Shown: positions 31,401 to 42,892 of the stretch, in pieces
How positions within the stretch are numbered: the stretch's first letter is position 1
Layout of the letters: the number at the start of each line of letters is the position of its first letter
Origin: Chromatiaceae bacterium
GTDB taxonomy: Bacteria; Pseudomonadota; Gammaproteobacteria; Chromatiales; Chromatiaceae
NCBI GenBank assembly: GCA_013426805.1
Contig: JACDZG010000005.1
Span: 1 to 64,000, forward strand
DNA: 64,000 nt
Direction of reading: 5' to 3'
The notes under the pieces: model-generated
Seen by the model: only the letters and a program-made list of their open reading frames with translations
What the model was told of the DNA's origin: nothing
Databases searched by the model: none
Made by a program: the position numbers and the translations under genes

Positions 31401-32969
31401 TTAGGGCTCGATCACCAGCACCTCGACCCGGCGGTTCTTGAGCCGGCCGGCCGGGGTCGCGTTGTCACCCACTGGCCGCGTCTCGCCCAGCCCCTGCGCC
31501 GTCAGCCGCCCCGGCGCCACCCCGCGCTCGACCAGACCCTGCCTGATCGCCTCGGCCCGGGCCTTGGACAGCGCCAGGTTGATCGCCTCCGATCCCGAGG
31601 CGTCCGTATGTCCATCGATGATGACCGTCAACTGTGGGTATTGCTGGAGCAGCGCGGCGATCTGATCCAGGCTGGGGATGGCGCCCTTGGGAAGCGTCGA
31701 GGCCCCGCTGGCGAAATGCAGTTCCTGTTCCGCCAGGCTGATCAGCATGCCGCGCTCGGTTTTCTGGGCATGCAACTCGGCATAGCGCTCGAACAGGCCG
31801 CGGGTGTGAGACAGCGCCTGATCCTTGGCTTGCAGTTGGGCGGCCTGTGCTTCCTCGAATTCTTTGCGCAAAGCCGTCAGGGACTGCTCGGAGCGGGCGC
31901 GTTCAGTCTGCAGGTCCTCTTCCAGTGCGTGCTTCTCCTGCGCCGCCGCCGCCGTCGCGGCACTGCATTGCGCACGCACATCCGCCAGGGTGCGGTTCAC
32001 CTCGGCGAGCTCGGCGACGTGCTGCGCCTGCGTCTGCTCGAGCGCCACGCGCGTGCCGCGTTCACTCTGCACTTCCTCGGTGAGGGTGGCAACCTTGCCG
32101 CGTAACTCGCTCGCCGCCGCCTCGTGTGACGCCGTGGTCGTCGTCAGCGTCTGGGCGTGCTCCTCGGCGCGACGCTCGGCTGCCGCCAGCCGCGCGGTCA
32201 GGTCCGCGACGTTGCGCTCGGCGTTGGCCAACTGGTCGGCCAGTGCCGTGCGCGCTGCCGCGGCCTCTTGCCCGGCCTGCTCCAGGGTGGCGCGCAGTGC
32301 GGTCAGTTGTTGCTCCAGCCCGGCGATCAGGGCGGCGCGGTCGGGGTCGCTGCCCTCGAGTGCCGAGCGGTAGAACCGCACCCGTTCATTGACCTTGGAC
32401 TCCAGTGCCGTGCATTGCGCGGTATTCTTCGCTTCGGCCGCGGCACCCGTTTGACGCAGGCGGGTAACCTCGGCCTCCAACTCCTTGACGCGCGCCTTGG
32501 CCGCCTGGTCTTCGCTTTCCAGAGAGGCCCAAGCCGCATGGGCCGCACCCAGCTTGTCGACCACCGCCTTGCTGGCCTGGGTGTACTGGACACTGAGATC
32601 CCGAATCTGATCGTTCAGGTCCTGCTCACGGGCGGCGGCCTGCGCAATCTCCTGCCGATGCCGCTCGACCTGGGCGGTGACCGTCTCGTGCTGCTCCAGC
32701 AATGCCTGGTGCTCGTCCTGGACTGCCGCGAGACGGGTCTTGAGGTCATCGTTCTGCGCCTTCAGCGTCTGCTCGGTCGCCGCGGCGGCCTGGAGTTGCT
32801 GATCCGCGGCGGACTGGCGCTGCGCCGCTTGGGCGAGCTCCGCGCGCTGTGTGGCGATGTTCCGGCGCAACCCGCCGGTGTACCAGTGATAGAGCCCGTA
32901 GACTCCGATCAGGGCCGCGAGCAAGACCCAGGTCAACAGCTTGTAGAGCGACGAACGGGACTCGGACAT
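31401..32969 (-). CDS. OmpA-family protein with membrane anchor and long coiled coil
   Basis: 522 residues. One N-terminal transmembrane helix (about 9-28, LYKLLTWVLLAALIGVYGLY) is followed by about 350 residues of Ala/Gln/Glu-rich coiled coil and a C-terminal OmpA peptidoglycan-binding domain: LHFASGASTLPKGAIPSLDQ, VIIDGHTDASGSEAINLALS, KARAEAIRQGLVERG and GRLKNRRVEVLV. The protein likely bridges the inner membrane and cell wall. No partner such as motA/tolQ is adjacent. Repetitive composition causes long open frames on the other strand, which are not genes. Confidence 0.85.
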   Translation of the reverse strand: MSESRSSLYKLLTWVLLAALIGVYGLYHWYTGGLRRNIATQRAELAQAAQRQSAADQQLQAAAATEQTLKAQNDDLKTRLAAVQDEHQALLEQHETVTAQVERHRQEIAQAAAREQDLNDQIRDLSVQYTQASKAVVDKLGAAHAAWASLESEDQAAKARVKELEAEVTRLRQTGAAAEAKNTAQCTALESKVNERVRFYRSALEGSDPDRAALIAGLEQQLTALRATLEQAGQEAAAARTALADQLANAERNVADLTARLAAAERRAEEHAQTLTTTTASHEAAASELRGKVATLTEEVQSERGTRVALEQTQAQHVAELAEVNRTLADVRAQCSAATAAAAQEKHALEEDLQTERARSEQSLTALRKEFEEAQAAQLQAKDQALSHTRGLFERYAELHAQKTERGMLISLAEQELHFASGASTLPKGAIPSLDQIAALLQQYPQLTVIIDGHTDASGSEAINLALSKARAEAIRQGLVERGVAPGRLTAQGLGETRPVGDNATPAGRLKNRRVEVLVIEP

Positions 32970-33073
32970 CAGGGACTCCGGGAGGTGATAGGGTCAGGCT
33001 GCTTCTCAGCGGTGCGGCGCACAGGATACCTGAACCACGGCCGGGATCGGCAGTAGGATCACGGCCGGGCCGC

Positions 33074-34450
33074 TCAGACCGTCAGGTCTTTGATGAACAC
33101 CTGAGAGTTACGCCGCAGGTTGTAGAGGGCCTGTTTTTCAGTCGGCAGGGCCTCTAGGAGCGCCGGAATGAAGCCGCGCTCCTGGAACCAATGCGCCGTC
33201 TGGGTGGTGAGGACGAAGAGTCGGGTGAACCCGCGGGTGCGGGCGATCGCTTCCATGTGCTCCAGCAGTTTGTCGCCGCGTCCGTGGTTGCGATAGTCCT
33301 GATGGACGGCGACGCTGGCGAGTTCGGCCATGCGTTGCGCCGGATAGGGGTGAAGCGCCGCGCAGGCAATGACCAGACCGTCGCGCTCCATCAAGTAAAA
33401 CCGGTCGATCTCGGTTTCCAGTCGCTCCCGCGAGCGGGGGACCAGCACACCGCGCTCCTCCAGCGGCCGCAAGAGTTCGAGGACGCCGGTCACATCCTCG
33501 CTGCGTGCGGGTCGCAGCCCCTCGTAAGGTTGCCCGGTGATGAGGGTGCCGCTGCCGTCGCGGGTATAAAGCTCGCGCAGCAGGGCGTCGTCGCGGCGCC
33601 GGTCGATCAGGTGCGCGCGAGCGACTCCATGGATGCAGGCGTCCGCTCCGGCACGCAGTGCCTGGGCCACGTCCTCGTGAAGTGCGGGGGCCGCGGCGAG
33701 CAAGGTTTCCACTTCGTCGCTCAGGACGTTGGAGAGGAGGGCGCCGGTGGCGTCACAAACCCCCGGTTCCTCGATCAAAAAGATCAGCTTATCGGCCTTC
33801 AGCGCAATCGCTGCCGAGCGTGCGACATCGGCGGCACTGAGGTTGAAGACTTCGCCGGTCGGCGAGTAGCCCAGTGGCGGCATCAGCACCACCGCCCCGG
33901 CATCCAAACGCTGGATCAGTGACTGGCGGTCCACCCGCCGAACCACACCAGTGTGTTCGTAGTCGATGCCGTCCAGGACACCGATCGGCTTGGCGGTCAC
34001 AAAGTTGCCGGAGGCTACCGGGATGCGCACCCCGGCCATGGGCGAGTTGGCGAGCCCCATGGAGAGCAGCGCCTCGACCTCCACGCGCGCCACCCCGGCC
34101 GCTTCCTTGACGCAGGCCAGCGCGGTAGCGTCGGTGATGCGCAGTCCGTTGACATAGCGCAATTCAATGCGCTGCTCCCGCAGCCGTTCCTCGATCTGCG
34201 GTCGCGCACCATGGACCAGCACCAGCCGCACCCCCAACCCGTGGAGCAACGCGATGTCATGAACCAGGTCAGGGAAACGCGGGTCGGCGACGGCCTCCCC
34301 GCCGAAGGCGATCACAAAGGTACGCCCACGATGGGCATGAATATAGGGCGTGGCCTGGCGCACCCAGGCGACGAAAGGGTCGCGCTCGGGGGCCGGCCCA
34401 CCGGCCGTGGCAGGTGGTGCGGTCGCGCGCCGCCGGGTGCGATCGGTCAC
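33074..34450 (-). CDS. argA: N-acetylglutamate synthase
   Basis: First step of arginine synthesis: acetyl-CoA plus glutamate to N-acetylglutamate. 458 residues with an N-terminal amino-acid-kinase-like domain (FVIAFGGEAVADPRF, LVLVHGARPQIEERL, about 25-290) and a C-terminal GNAT acetyltransferase domain (ELASVAVHQDYRNHGRGDKLLEHM, the acetyl-CoA loop). The GTG start at 34450 has AAGGAG 5 nt upstream and lies 9 bp after pilR, so argA appears co-transcribed with pilS-pilR, an unusual association. Confidence 0.94.
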   Translation of the reverse strand: MTDRTRRRATAPPATAGGPAPERDPFVAWVRQATPYIHAHRGRTFVIAFGGEAVADPRFPDLVHDIALLHGLGVRLVLVHGARPQIEERLREQRIELRYVNGLRITDATALACVKEAAGVARVEVEALLSMGLANSPMAGVRIPVASGNFVTAKPIGVLDGIDYEHTGVVRRVDRQSLIQRLDAGAVVLMPPLGYSPTGEVFNLSAADVARSAAIALKADKLIFLIEEPGVCDATGALLSNVLSDEVETLLAAAPALHEDVAQALRAGADACIHGVARAHLIDRRRDDALLRELYTRDGSGTLITGQPYEGLRPARSEDVTGVLELLRPLEERGVLVPRSRERLETEIDRFYLMERDGLVIACAALHPYPAQRMAELASVAVHQDYRNHGRGDKLLEHMEAIARTRGFTRLFVLTTQTAHWFQERGFIPALLEALPTEKQALYNLRRNSQVFIKDLTV

Positions 34451-34459
34451 GACGGCTCC

Positions 34460-35806
34460 TTACTCGATGCCGAGTTTGGCGAGGCGGTAGCGCAGTGAGC
34501 GCAGGGTCATGCCGAGCTTCTTGGCGGCGGCGGTGCGGTTCCAGCGTGTCTCCTCGAGTGCCTTGAGGATCGCCTGGCGCTCGATCTCGCCCAGGTAATT
34601 TTCGAGCGGGACCGCGGAGTCGGGACCCGTGTCGCCCGCGGCGGCCGCCTCGGTCTGCGGTAAATAGAGATCATGAGCACCAATGATGGCACCGTCACAG
34701 AGCGCGGTGGCACGCTCCAACACATTTTCCAGTTCGCGCACATTCCCCGGGAAGGGGTGCTGCGAGAGTGCCTCCAGGGCCTCGTCCGCGAGCTTCATCG
34801 GGCCGCGCTCGGGATGTTCCCGGGCGATCCGGTCGAAGATGCGCGCGGCCAGCAGCGGGATATCCTGAGGGTGCTCACGCAACGACGGCATCCGCAACTC
34901 GATGACGTTGATACGGTAGAACAGGTCCTGGCGGAACCGCCCATGTTCCACCTCTTCGGTCAGGTCACGGTGGCTGGCGCTGATGATACGCGCATCCACC
35001 GGCACCTCCTGTTGGGCGCCGACCGGCCTGACGCGCTTTTCCTGGATCGCCCGCAACAACTTGACTTGCGCGGGCAGCGGCAGGTCGGCGACCTCATCGA
35101 GGAACAGGGTGCCGCCCTCGGCCGCCTGAAACAGGCCCTCCTGGTCGGCCACGGCGCCGGTGAAGCTGCCCTTCTTGTGGCCGAACAGCTCACTCTCTAC
35201 CAGTTCCTGGGGAATGGCACCGCAGTTGACCGCGACGAAATCCCCCTCGCAGCGCGGCCCTTGGGCATGAATCAGCCGCGCGGCCAGCTCTTTGCCGGTG
35301 CCGCTCTCACCGGTGATGAACACCGGCGCCTGGTTGCGGGCGAGTTTGGCGATCAGTCGGCGGATCTCCTCGATCTTCGTCGAGTCTCCGAGCAAGCGCC
35401 CCCCGGCGGCGTTCAGTTCGCCACCAAATCCACTCTGAGTGCGCAGCTTCAGCGCCGAGCCGACCAGGCGGCGTAACAGCTGGAGATCGACCGGCTTGGG
35501 CACGAAGTCGAAGGCCCCGGCCTTCATCGCGGCCACCGCGGACTCCATGTTTCCATGCGCGGTGATCATCGCCACCGGCAGCTCGGGACAGTGCTCGGTG
35601 ATATAGCGGACCAGATCGATCCCGTTCCCGTCAGGCAGGTTCATATCCGTGAGGCACAGGTCGAAACGCCCCATGTCGAGATGGCGCCTGGCCTCGCCGA
35701 GGGTCATCGCGGTGGTCGCTTGCACATCCATGCGCCCGAGCGTGATCTTGAACAGATCGAGGATATCGGTTTCGTCATCGACGACGAGTGCGTGCGCCTT
35801 GTTCAT
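34460..35806 (-). CDS. pilR: Sigma-54-dependent response regulator, PilR-like
   Basis: 448 residues in NtrC layout. Receiver domain with VVDDETDILDLF and phospho-acceptor Asp in LCLTDMNLPDGNG, AAA+ domain with GESGTGKELAAR (Walker A), the sigma-54 contact ELFGHKKGSFTGA and GTLFLDEVADLP, and a C-terminal Fis-type helix-turn-helix (RTAAAKKLGMTLRSLRYRLAKLGI). It should activate sigma-54 promoters in response to the sensor encoded just upstream. PilR controls type IV pilin in relatives; the pilin gene is outside the window. Confidence 0.88.
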   Translation of the reverse strand: MNKAHALVVDDETDILDLFKITLGRMDVQATTAMTLGEARRHLDMGRFDLCLTDMNLPDGNGIDLVRYITEHCPELPVAMITAHGNMESAVAAMKAGAFDFVPKPVDLQLLRRLVGSALKLRTQSGFGGELNAAGGRLLGDSTKIEEIRRLIAKLARNQAPVFITGESGTGKELAARLIHAQGPRCEGDFVAVNCGAIPQELVESELFGHKKGSFTGAVADQEGLFQAAEGGTLFLDEVADLPLPAQVKLLRAIQEKRVRPVGAQQEVPVDARIISASHRDLTEEVEHGRFRQDLFYRINVIELRMPSLREHPQDIPLLAARIFDRIAREHPERGPMKLADEALEALSQHPFPGNVRELENVLERATALCDGAIIGAHDLYLPQTEAAAAGDTGPDSAVPLENYLGEIERQAILKALEETRWNRTAAAKKLGMTLRSLRYRLAKLGIE

Positions 35807-35982
35807 ACCGGCTCGCTTCCAGTTCTGGGGTGGTTCTGATCATCCGCCGATCGCTCGCGAGGCGTCGCTGCGACCGGCAGCGGGCCGCGCCGCGGGTGCG
35901 CAGGCCCTGACAATGTTACACCGCCGCGCCGAGCGCATCACCGCGCCGCGCCCCGGCCGGAAGCGACGCATGGCTCATGCGC

Positions 35983-37623
35983 CTAGGCGAACACGAGCCG
36001 AAAACAACTGCCACTGGGGTGCCGACGTTCATATTGAAGTCGGATGCCGTTGGTCTCCGCCAGTTCGCGGGCAATGTACAGTCCGAGACCGGTGCCGCTG
36101 GCCTTGGTGGTGAAAAACGGGTTGAAGATGTCGCGGGCGGACGCCTCGTCGATGCCGGGGCCATCGTCGGTCACCTCCACCAAGGCGCGTTCTGAAGTCT
36201 GGCCACGCCCGACCCGTACGAGGATCTGCGCGGGCTGATCCGGTTGCCCGCCGTGCAGCAGGGCGTTCTCGCACAGATTCGCAATGATCTGATGCAGATG
36301 CCGTGGGTCGACCTCGACCGCAATGGGCGGTGACTCGAACTCCAGCAGGAAACGGGCCTCAGGTAGACCGTGGGATTCCCGGAACTCGTCGCAGAAGGCT
36401 TCCAGCCAGGCGACCAGTTCGGTCAGCTGCAGTTCCACCTGATGGCGGCGCGACAGTTGCAGGACACTACGGATAATCTCGTCGATCCGCCCGCTGTTGC
36501 GACGGATGATATCGAGCAGGTGGCGGTCATCCGGCGACAGTCCCCGGGCCTCCGCCAGCAGTTGACCGGCATGGGAAATCGCGCTCAAGGGGTTGCGAAT
36601 ATTGTGCGCGATGCTGGCGGTCAGTGTTCCCAGCGATGCCAGCTTGATCTGCTGGGCCTCCTTCACTAATTCCTGCTGGTCGCGCAGATAGAGCAGTACG
36701 CCGGCGGCGCGGTAGTCGCCGAGCAGTTGGCGCGCGGGCTTGATCTCCCGATCGCCGACCCGAATGATCCCACCCTGGGGCGCGGTCGGACGCACCCGCT
36801 CCGCCAACCAGGCGTCCAACTCCGGGCACATCGCCTTCAGCTTGGCCCCGGCCTGCTCTCCAGCGACATTGATCAGATCGTAGGCCGACTGGTTCATCAG
36901 CCGCACCCGACGCTCCCCGTCCACGACCATCACCCCGGTGCCCATATCCTGGATGATGAAGGCGTTGAGTTTTGACAGGTCATCAATGTCGACTTTGCGG
37001 CGCGCGACCAGTTCCTCCATCGTCCGGACGCGGCGATAGAGCACATGGGCCAGCAAGGCCAGGGCAAAGAACACGACGCCGAGCAGCCCGGCCTGGGTGA
37101 AGTCCGCGGCTACCGCATGGCCCTGCAGCAACACGTAAGTCTGTTCGGTGATGACCGCTACTGTCGCGAAGGCGGCGTACAGCAGTGCCAGCCGGCCCTC
37201 CATCATCAGCGCGGCGGCGGCCACGGCAACCGCCAGCAGAACGCCGAGACCGCTGCCGACGCCGCCGCCCGCGTGCATCACCAGGGTGAACACGACGAGG
37301 TCGACAAAGATCGCTACATAGACCTGGTTTTCACGGCTGGGCCACCGGGCGTAGAGGGACAGCCCGCTGGCGAGTACCAAGAGAGCGTAGATGACCAGCA
37401 CCCGCCACGCCAAGGCCGCATCGACCCGCGTGATCAGCGGATCATCCGCCGTGGGGGAGAACACCAGCACCAGCCCCACCACCATCAGCAGACGGAACAA
37501 AAACAGCCAGCGCAGCGACTCCCAGGTGGGGAAGCGCGCGGGCACCTTGGCACCAGGCCGCGGATCGGGCAGTGCCGTCTCGACGCTCAATGTGCCTGCA
37601 GCCGGACTCTTATCACTGGGCAT
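35983..37623 (-). CDS. pilS: Membrane sensor histidine kinase, PilS-like
   Basis: 546 residues from the ATG at 37623 (MPSDKS); a longer frame adds about 50 non-conserved residues. Six hydrophobic helices (about 40-200), a PAS-like segment (FIIQDMGTGVMVVDGERRVRLMNQSAY), then the kinase core: H-box SIAHNIRNPLSAI (the usual Glu after His is Asn), N-box ANLCENALLHG, G1 VTDDGPGID, G2 GTGLGLYIARELAETN. Partner of the response regulator that follows after 176 bp. The non-coding gap is GC-rich without a clear hairpin. Confidence 0.86.
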   Translation of the reverse strand: MPSDKSPAAGTLSVETALPDPRPGAKVPARFPTWESLRWLFLFRLLMVVGLVLVFSPTADDPLITRVDAALAWRVLVIYALLVLASGLSLYARWPSRENQVYVAIFVDLVVFTLVMHAGGGVGSGLGVLLAVAVAAAALMMEGRLALLYAAFATVAVITEQTYVLLQGHAVAADFTQAGLLGVVFFALALLAHVLYRRVRTMEELVARRKVDIDDLSKLNAFIIQDMGTGVMVVDGERRVRLMNQSAYDLINVAGEQAGAKLKAMCPELDAWLAERVRPTAPQGGIIRVGDREIKPARQLLGDYRAAGVLLYLRDQQELVKEAQQIKLASLGTLTASIAHNIRNPLSAISHAGQLLAEARGLSPDDRHLLDIIRRNSGRIDEIIRSVLQLSRRHQVELQLTELVAWLEAFCDEFRESHGLPEARFLLEFESPPIAVEVDPRHLHQIIANLCENALLHGGQPDQPAQILVRVGRGQTSERALVEVTDDGPGIDEASARDIFNPFFTTKASGTGLGLYIARELAETNGIRLQYERRHPSGSCFRLVFA

Positions 37624-37858
37624 GGCATCTACTCTTGCAGCAATGGACGACTCGTGTCGGGGCGTAGCGAGTCCCATGCAACGGGACAACGCAACGCGGA
37701 ACCTGCGTCGATCGCCGTGCGTCTCATCAGCGCATCCAACCCGTAACGCGCGGGGCCGGATCTGCGCGGACACTGCTTCTTTGGCAGCTTGTCGGGAATT
37801 CGATCAGAATAGGGCGATTCCGACCATCAGGTCCCCAGGATTGCCCGTTTGAGTCTCC

Positions 37859-39028
<1,170 letters not shown>

Positions 39029-39040
39029 GAGACTGAAACT

Positions 39041-39916
39041 ATGAGCGTTCTGATCGACAAAGAGACCCGGGTCATCTGCCAGGGTTTCACCGGCCAGCAG
39101 GGCACCTTCCACAGCGCCCAGGCGATCGCCTACGGTACCCACCTGGTCGGCGGCGTGACCCCCGGCAAGGGCGGGCAGCGACACCTGGACCGGCCGGTTT
39201 TCGATACCGTCCACGATGCGGTCAGCGCGACCGGGGCGGACGCCACCATGATCTATGTCCCGGCCGCCTATGCGGCGGACGCCATCCTGGAGGCCGCGGA
39301 TGCCGGGATCAGGGTCATCGTCTGTATCACCGAGGGCATCCCGGTCCTGGATATGCTGCGGGTCAAGGCCGCGCTGGCGGGCCACCCGGCGATCCTGATC
39401 GGCCCCAATTGTCCGGGCGTCATCACCCCGGGCGAGTGCAAGATCGGCATCATGCCGGGCCATATCCACACCCCCGGCCGGGTCGGCATCATCTCCCGTT
39501 CGGGTACCCTGACCTACGAGGCCGTGTTCCAGGTCACCAATGCCGGTTTGGGCCAAAGCACCTGTATCGGCATCGGCGGCGACCCCATCCAGGGCCTGGA
39601 CTTCGTCGCCTGTCTGTCCTTGTTCGAGGCCGATCCCGGCACCGATGGGGTCATCCTGGTCGGCGAGATCGGCGGCGGGGCAGAGGAGGCGGCGGCCCGG
39701 TATATCCAGGCGCACATGACCAAGCCGGTGGTCGCCTATATCGCCGGCGTCACGGCCCCGGCGGGGAAACGGATGGGGCACGCGGGTGCCATCGTGACCG
39801 GCGGCAAAGGGACCGCGGAAGACAAGTTCACCGCCCTGGAGGCGGCCGGGGTGACGACCGTGCGCTCACCCGCCCAAATGGGCGTGCGCCTGGCGCAACT
39901 GCTCGGGAGTGCCTAG
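39041..39916 (+). CDS. sucD: Succinyl-CoA synthetase alpha subunit
   Basis: 291 residues, beginning 12 bp after sucC. The CoA-binding N-terminus ([24 protein letters not shown]) contains the FTGxQG motif, and the active-site histidine lies in [30 protein letters not shown] and [20 protein letters not shown] are typical family segments. Forms a heterodimer/tetramer with SucC in the cytoplasm. Confidence 0.97.
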   Translation: MSVLIDKETRVICQGFTGQQGTFHSAQAIAYGTHLVGGVTPGKGGQRHLDRPVFDTVHDAVSATGADATMIYVPAAYAADAILEAADAGIRVIVCITEGIPVLDMLRVKAALAGHPAILIGPNCPGVITPGECKIGIMPGHIHTPGRVGIISRSGTLTYEAVFQVTNAGLGQSTCIGIGGDPIQGLDFVACLSLFEADPGTDGVILVGEIGGGAEEAAARYIQAHMTKPVVAYIAGVTAPAGKRMGHAGAIVTGGKGTAEDKFTALEAAGVTTVRSPAQMGVRLAQLLGSA

Positions 39917-39956
39917 AGTGGATCAGCGCAGCGCAGCCGCAAGTCGGGAGTTCAAG

Positions 39957-41579
39957 GTGGCTTGTCGTATCCAGATCGCACAATTGAACCTCCTGGTTGG
40001 TGACGTGCCGGGCAATGCGCAGCGCGTCATCACCACCGCGCGGGAGGCGCGGGCCGCCGGTGCGGATTTGGTGGTCTTTCCGGAGCTGACGCTGACCGGC
40101 TACCCGCCGGAGGACTTGCTGCTGCGCCCGGAACTGCTCGAACGGGTCGATGCCGCCCTGGCCCGGGTCTGTGCCGAGAGCGGCGGCATCACCCTGGTGC
40201 TGGGTTATCCGCGGGCCGCGCCCGACGGCTTGATCAACGCCGCCGGGGTGATCCGTAACGGCGCCCTGGTGACCGAGTACGCCAAACAGGAACTGCCCAA
40301 TTACAGCGTCTTCGACGAGAAGCGTTATTTCCAGCCGGGCGCGTCGGCGGTGGTCTTCGAGCACTGCGGCTTACGCATGGGTCTGAGCGTCTGCGAGGAC
40401 ATCTGGCGCAAGGCGCCGACGGCGGCGGCCGCCGCGGCCGGGGCCCAGGTACTGATCAACATCAATGCCTCACCCTTCCATGCGGGCAAGCAGGCCGAGC
40501 GCGAGGCCTTGGTCGCCCGCCGCGCCGGCACCCATGGATTGACCATCCTCTACGCCAATCTGGTCGGCGGCCAGGACGAGCTGGTGTTCGACGGGGGCTC
40601 ATTTGTGGTCGATCGGGAGGGTCGGGTTCAGGCCCGGTCACCCCAGTTTCAGGAGCACGCGCTGTTGGTCGACCTGGCCGCGGACGGCACGCCCTGTGCG
40701 GGTGGCGCACCCCGGCACGGCGCGGTCGCTGCGGCGTCGGCGCAAGACGAGGCGGCGATCTACAGCGCCTTGGTGCTCGGCGTGCGTGACTATGTGCGCA
40801 AGAACGGTTTCAGCGGCGCCGTCCTCGGCCTCTCCGGCGGGGTCGACTCGGCCCTGACCCTGGCCATCGCGGTCGACGCCCTGGGGGCTGACCAGGTGGA
40901 AGCGGTGCTGATGCCGTCGCGCTACACCGCGGACATGAGCAATGAGGACGCCCTGGAGCAGGCCCGCCGGCTGGGAGTCCGAACCCATACGATCCCCATC
41001 GAGCCGGCCTTCGACAGCTTTCTCGCCATGCTCAAACCCGCCTTCGGTGATCGCGCCCCCGACGTTACGGAGGAGAATATCCAGGCCCGCTGTCGCGGTG
41101 TCATCCTCATGGCGCTCAGCAACAAACACGGCCGCATTCTGCTGACCACCGGCAACAAGAGCGAAATGTCGGTCGGCTATGCCACCCTCTATGGCGACAT
41201 GGCCGGCGGTTTCGCACCCATCAAGGACGTGCCCAAGATCTTAGTCTATCGGCTTGCGCAGTACCGCAACGGGTTAGCCCCGATCATCCCGGAGCGGGTG
41301 TTGACCCGCGCGCCCTCGGCCGAACTGCGCCCGGATCAGACCGATCAGGATAGCTTGCCGCCTTACGAGATTCTGGACCCGATCCTGCGACTCTACATCG
41401 AGGAAGACCAGGGCGTGGCTGCTATCGTCGCCCAAGGCTTTGATGCGTCTGAAGTACGCCGCGTCGTGCGCCTGGTGGATCGTAATGAATACAAGCGCCG
41501 TCAGGCCCCGCCGGGGGTGCGGATTTCCCGACGGGCGTTCGGCCGTGATCGGCGCTACCCGATTACCAGCGGGTTCTGA
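39957..41579 (+). CDS. nadE: Glutamine-dependent NAD+ synthetase
   Basis: Last step of NAD synthesis, amidating deamido-NAD with ammonia made from glutamine. An N-terminal nitrilase-like amidohydrolase domain (about 1-260) has catalytic Glu in VFPELTLTGYPPEDLL, Lys in KQELPNYSVFDEKRYF and Cys in LSVCEDIW; the C-terminal synthetase has the PP-loop GLSGGVDSALTLAI and GNKSEMSVGY. I prefer the GTG at 39957: GGGAG sits 6 nt upstream and the protein begins at the conserved strand RIQIAQLNLLVGD. The farthest start, GTG 39909, would overlap sucD; GTG 39918 is another option. 540 residues fits the family. Confidence 0.94.
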   Translation: MACRIQIAQLNLLVGDVPGNAQRVITTAREARAAGADLVVFPELTLTGYPPEDLLLRPELLERVDAALARVCAESGGITLVLGYPRAAPDGLINAAGVIRNGALVTEYAKQELPNYSVFDEKRYFQPGASAVVFEHCGLRMGLSVCEDIWRKAPTAAAAAAGAQVLININASPFHAGKQAEREALVARRAGTHGLTILYANLVGGQDELVFDGGSFVVDREGRVQARSPQFQEHALLVDLAADGTPCAGGAPRHGAVAAASAQDEAAIYSALVLGVRDYVRKNGFSGAVLGLSGGVDSALTLAIAVDALGADQVEAVLMPSRYTADMSNEDALEQARRLGVRTHTIPIEPAFDSFLAMLKPAFGDRAPDVTEENIQARCRGVILMALSNKHGRILLTTGNKSEMSVGYATLYGDMAGGFAPIKDVPKILVYRLAQYRNGLAPIIPERVLTRAPSAELRPDQTDQDSLPPYEILDPILRLYIEEDQGVAAIVAQGFDASEVRRVVRLVDRNEYKRRQAPPGVRISRRAFGRDRRYPITSGF

Positions 41580-41581
41580 GC

Positions 41582-42892
41582 TCAGCGCGCGCCCACCGCG
41601 CTCTCGGCGACGCCGATCAAGACCGGGGACCGCACCTCGTCCGGCAGATTGGTGAATTTCTCGGCCAAGGCCGGCCACAGCAGATTGTAGTAAAGCTCGC
41701 CGCGCACCAACACCACCCCCTTGGCCGGAATCTGATAGCTCAGCTCACGTACCTCATGCGGCTTGAGGCGGGTGTCGTCACCGGCCTTGGTCGCGGTCGG
41801 GGGCGGCGCCGGCATGCCCTTGTCGTCGACCATGTTATAAGAGAAATAGGCTTTTGGATCATCCTTGGATGGATGGCCCTCGGCGTTCTGCCAGACCAGT
41901 TCCCCGGCCGCATCATAGGCGGCAAGCTTCAGGTACAGATTGCGAAACGGCGCGCCGGTGGGCATGGAATGGGGCTGCAGGTTCTGCAACCGGACCTTGG
42001 TCTTGACCTTGCCGTCCGCCGCGTCGGTGGTGAGGGTGAACACGACACTGCGCTTGAGCATGCCGCCATTGTGACCGCCGCCCATGGTGTGGTCCGAGAT
42101 GCCGCCCGCGACCGGCATATGGCAGGATTGGCAGACCGCCTTCGAGGCACCTTCCAGATACTCGTTGCCGGTCTGACAGAGCGGGACACCCTGAGGATTG
42201 TTGCGCTGGTCGTGGCAGCCCATGCAGGCATCGGAGGTCTTGAATTGAATCGCGTTGGCCTCCAGCGGCAGGGCCGGCACCGGTTGACCGCGGAACTCGA
42301 CCGGCTCGCCCAGGTGCGGGTTGGGTTTCTGGTCGGCACCGTCACCCACGGCTCCGCCGAACAGGTCGCCGGCGGCGCTGAGTTTTTGCAGCCCGCGCGG
42401 GAAGCCGGCCGGGCCTTGGAGCGTATCGCTCAGCGTGTAGGCGGCAAGCCCCAGACGCAGCTTGCCGTCCTCGCCTTTGACGCCCTTGAAGCCCGCGATG
42501 GTGTGGCAGGCGATACAGTTCACCCCCTCGCTATAGGCCGGTAGCGCATCGAGCTTGGTGGTCTTGTCGCGGGCGGCATTGGGTGCATGACAGGAGAGAC
42601 AAACCGGAAACGTCTTCGTCTTCTGGTGAACCTGCCCCTCGGCCTGGGGATCGCCGACCTCTTGGCGGTAAAAAGTCCCGTGGATCGGGTCGCTGAGGGC
42701 CGTACTCTTGGCGTGCATCGATCCCTGCCATTGACGGTAGATCTCCTGATGGCAATCCTTGCAGATTTCCGCCGAGACCTGATGAATCGGGGGTTGCGGG
42801 TCGGCCGCGGAGAGTGCGGCAGGGCCGCCGATGCAGGCCAGGGCCAGCAGCAGCGTCCGGGGCAAGTCGCGATTGGCGCCGAAAATACGCAT
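41582..42892 (-). CDS. Periplasmic pentahaem cytochrome c (c554 family)
   Basis: 436 residues with a signal peptide (LLLALACIGGPAALSA) and five CxxCH haem sites: CKDCH, CLSCH, CIACH, CMGCH and CQSCH, all in the first two thirds. The opening ICKDCHQEIYRQWQGSMHAKS is the cytochrome c554-type start. The last ~160 residues are haem-free and beta-rich. It is divergent from the octahaem/NapC pair, separated by 215 bp, and likely works with it as an electron carrier or redox partner in the periplasm; that partnership is inferred. The stop lies next to the nadE stop (convergent, 2 bp apart). Confidence 0.8.
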   Translation of the reverse strand: MRIFGANRDLPRTLLLALACIGGPAALSAADPQPPIHQVSAEICKDCHQEIYRQWQGSMHAKSTALSDPIHGTFYRQEVGDPQAEGQVHQKTKTFPVCLSCHAPNAARDKTTKLDALPAYSEGVNCIACHTIAGFKGVKGEDGKLRLGLAAYTLSDTLQGPAGFPRGLQKLSAAGDLFGGAVGDGADQKPNPHLGEPVEFRGQPVPALPLEANAIQFKTSDACMGCHDQRNNPQGVPLCQTGNEYLEGASKAVCQSCHMPVAGGISDHTMGGGHNGGMLKRSVVFTLTTDAADGKVKTKVRLQNLQPHSMPTGAPFRNLYLKLAAYDAAGELVWQNAEGHPSKDDPKAYFSYNMVDDKGMPAPPPTATKAGDDTRLKPHEVRELSYQIPAKGVVLVRGELYYNLLWPALAEKFTNLPDEVRSPVLIGVAESAVGAR

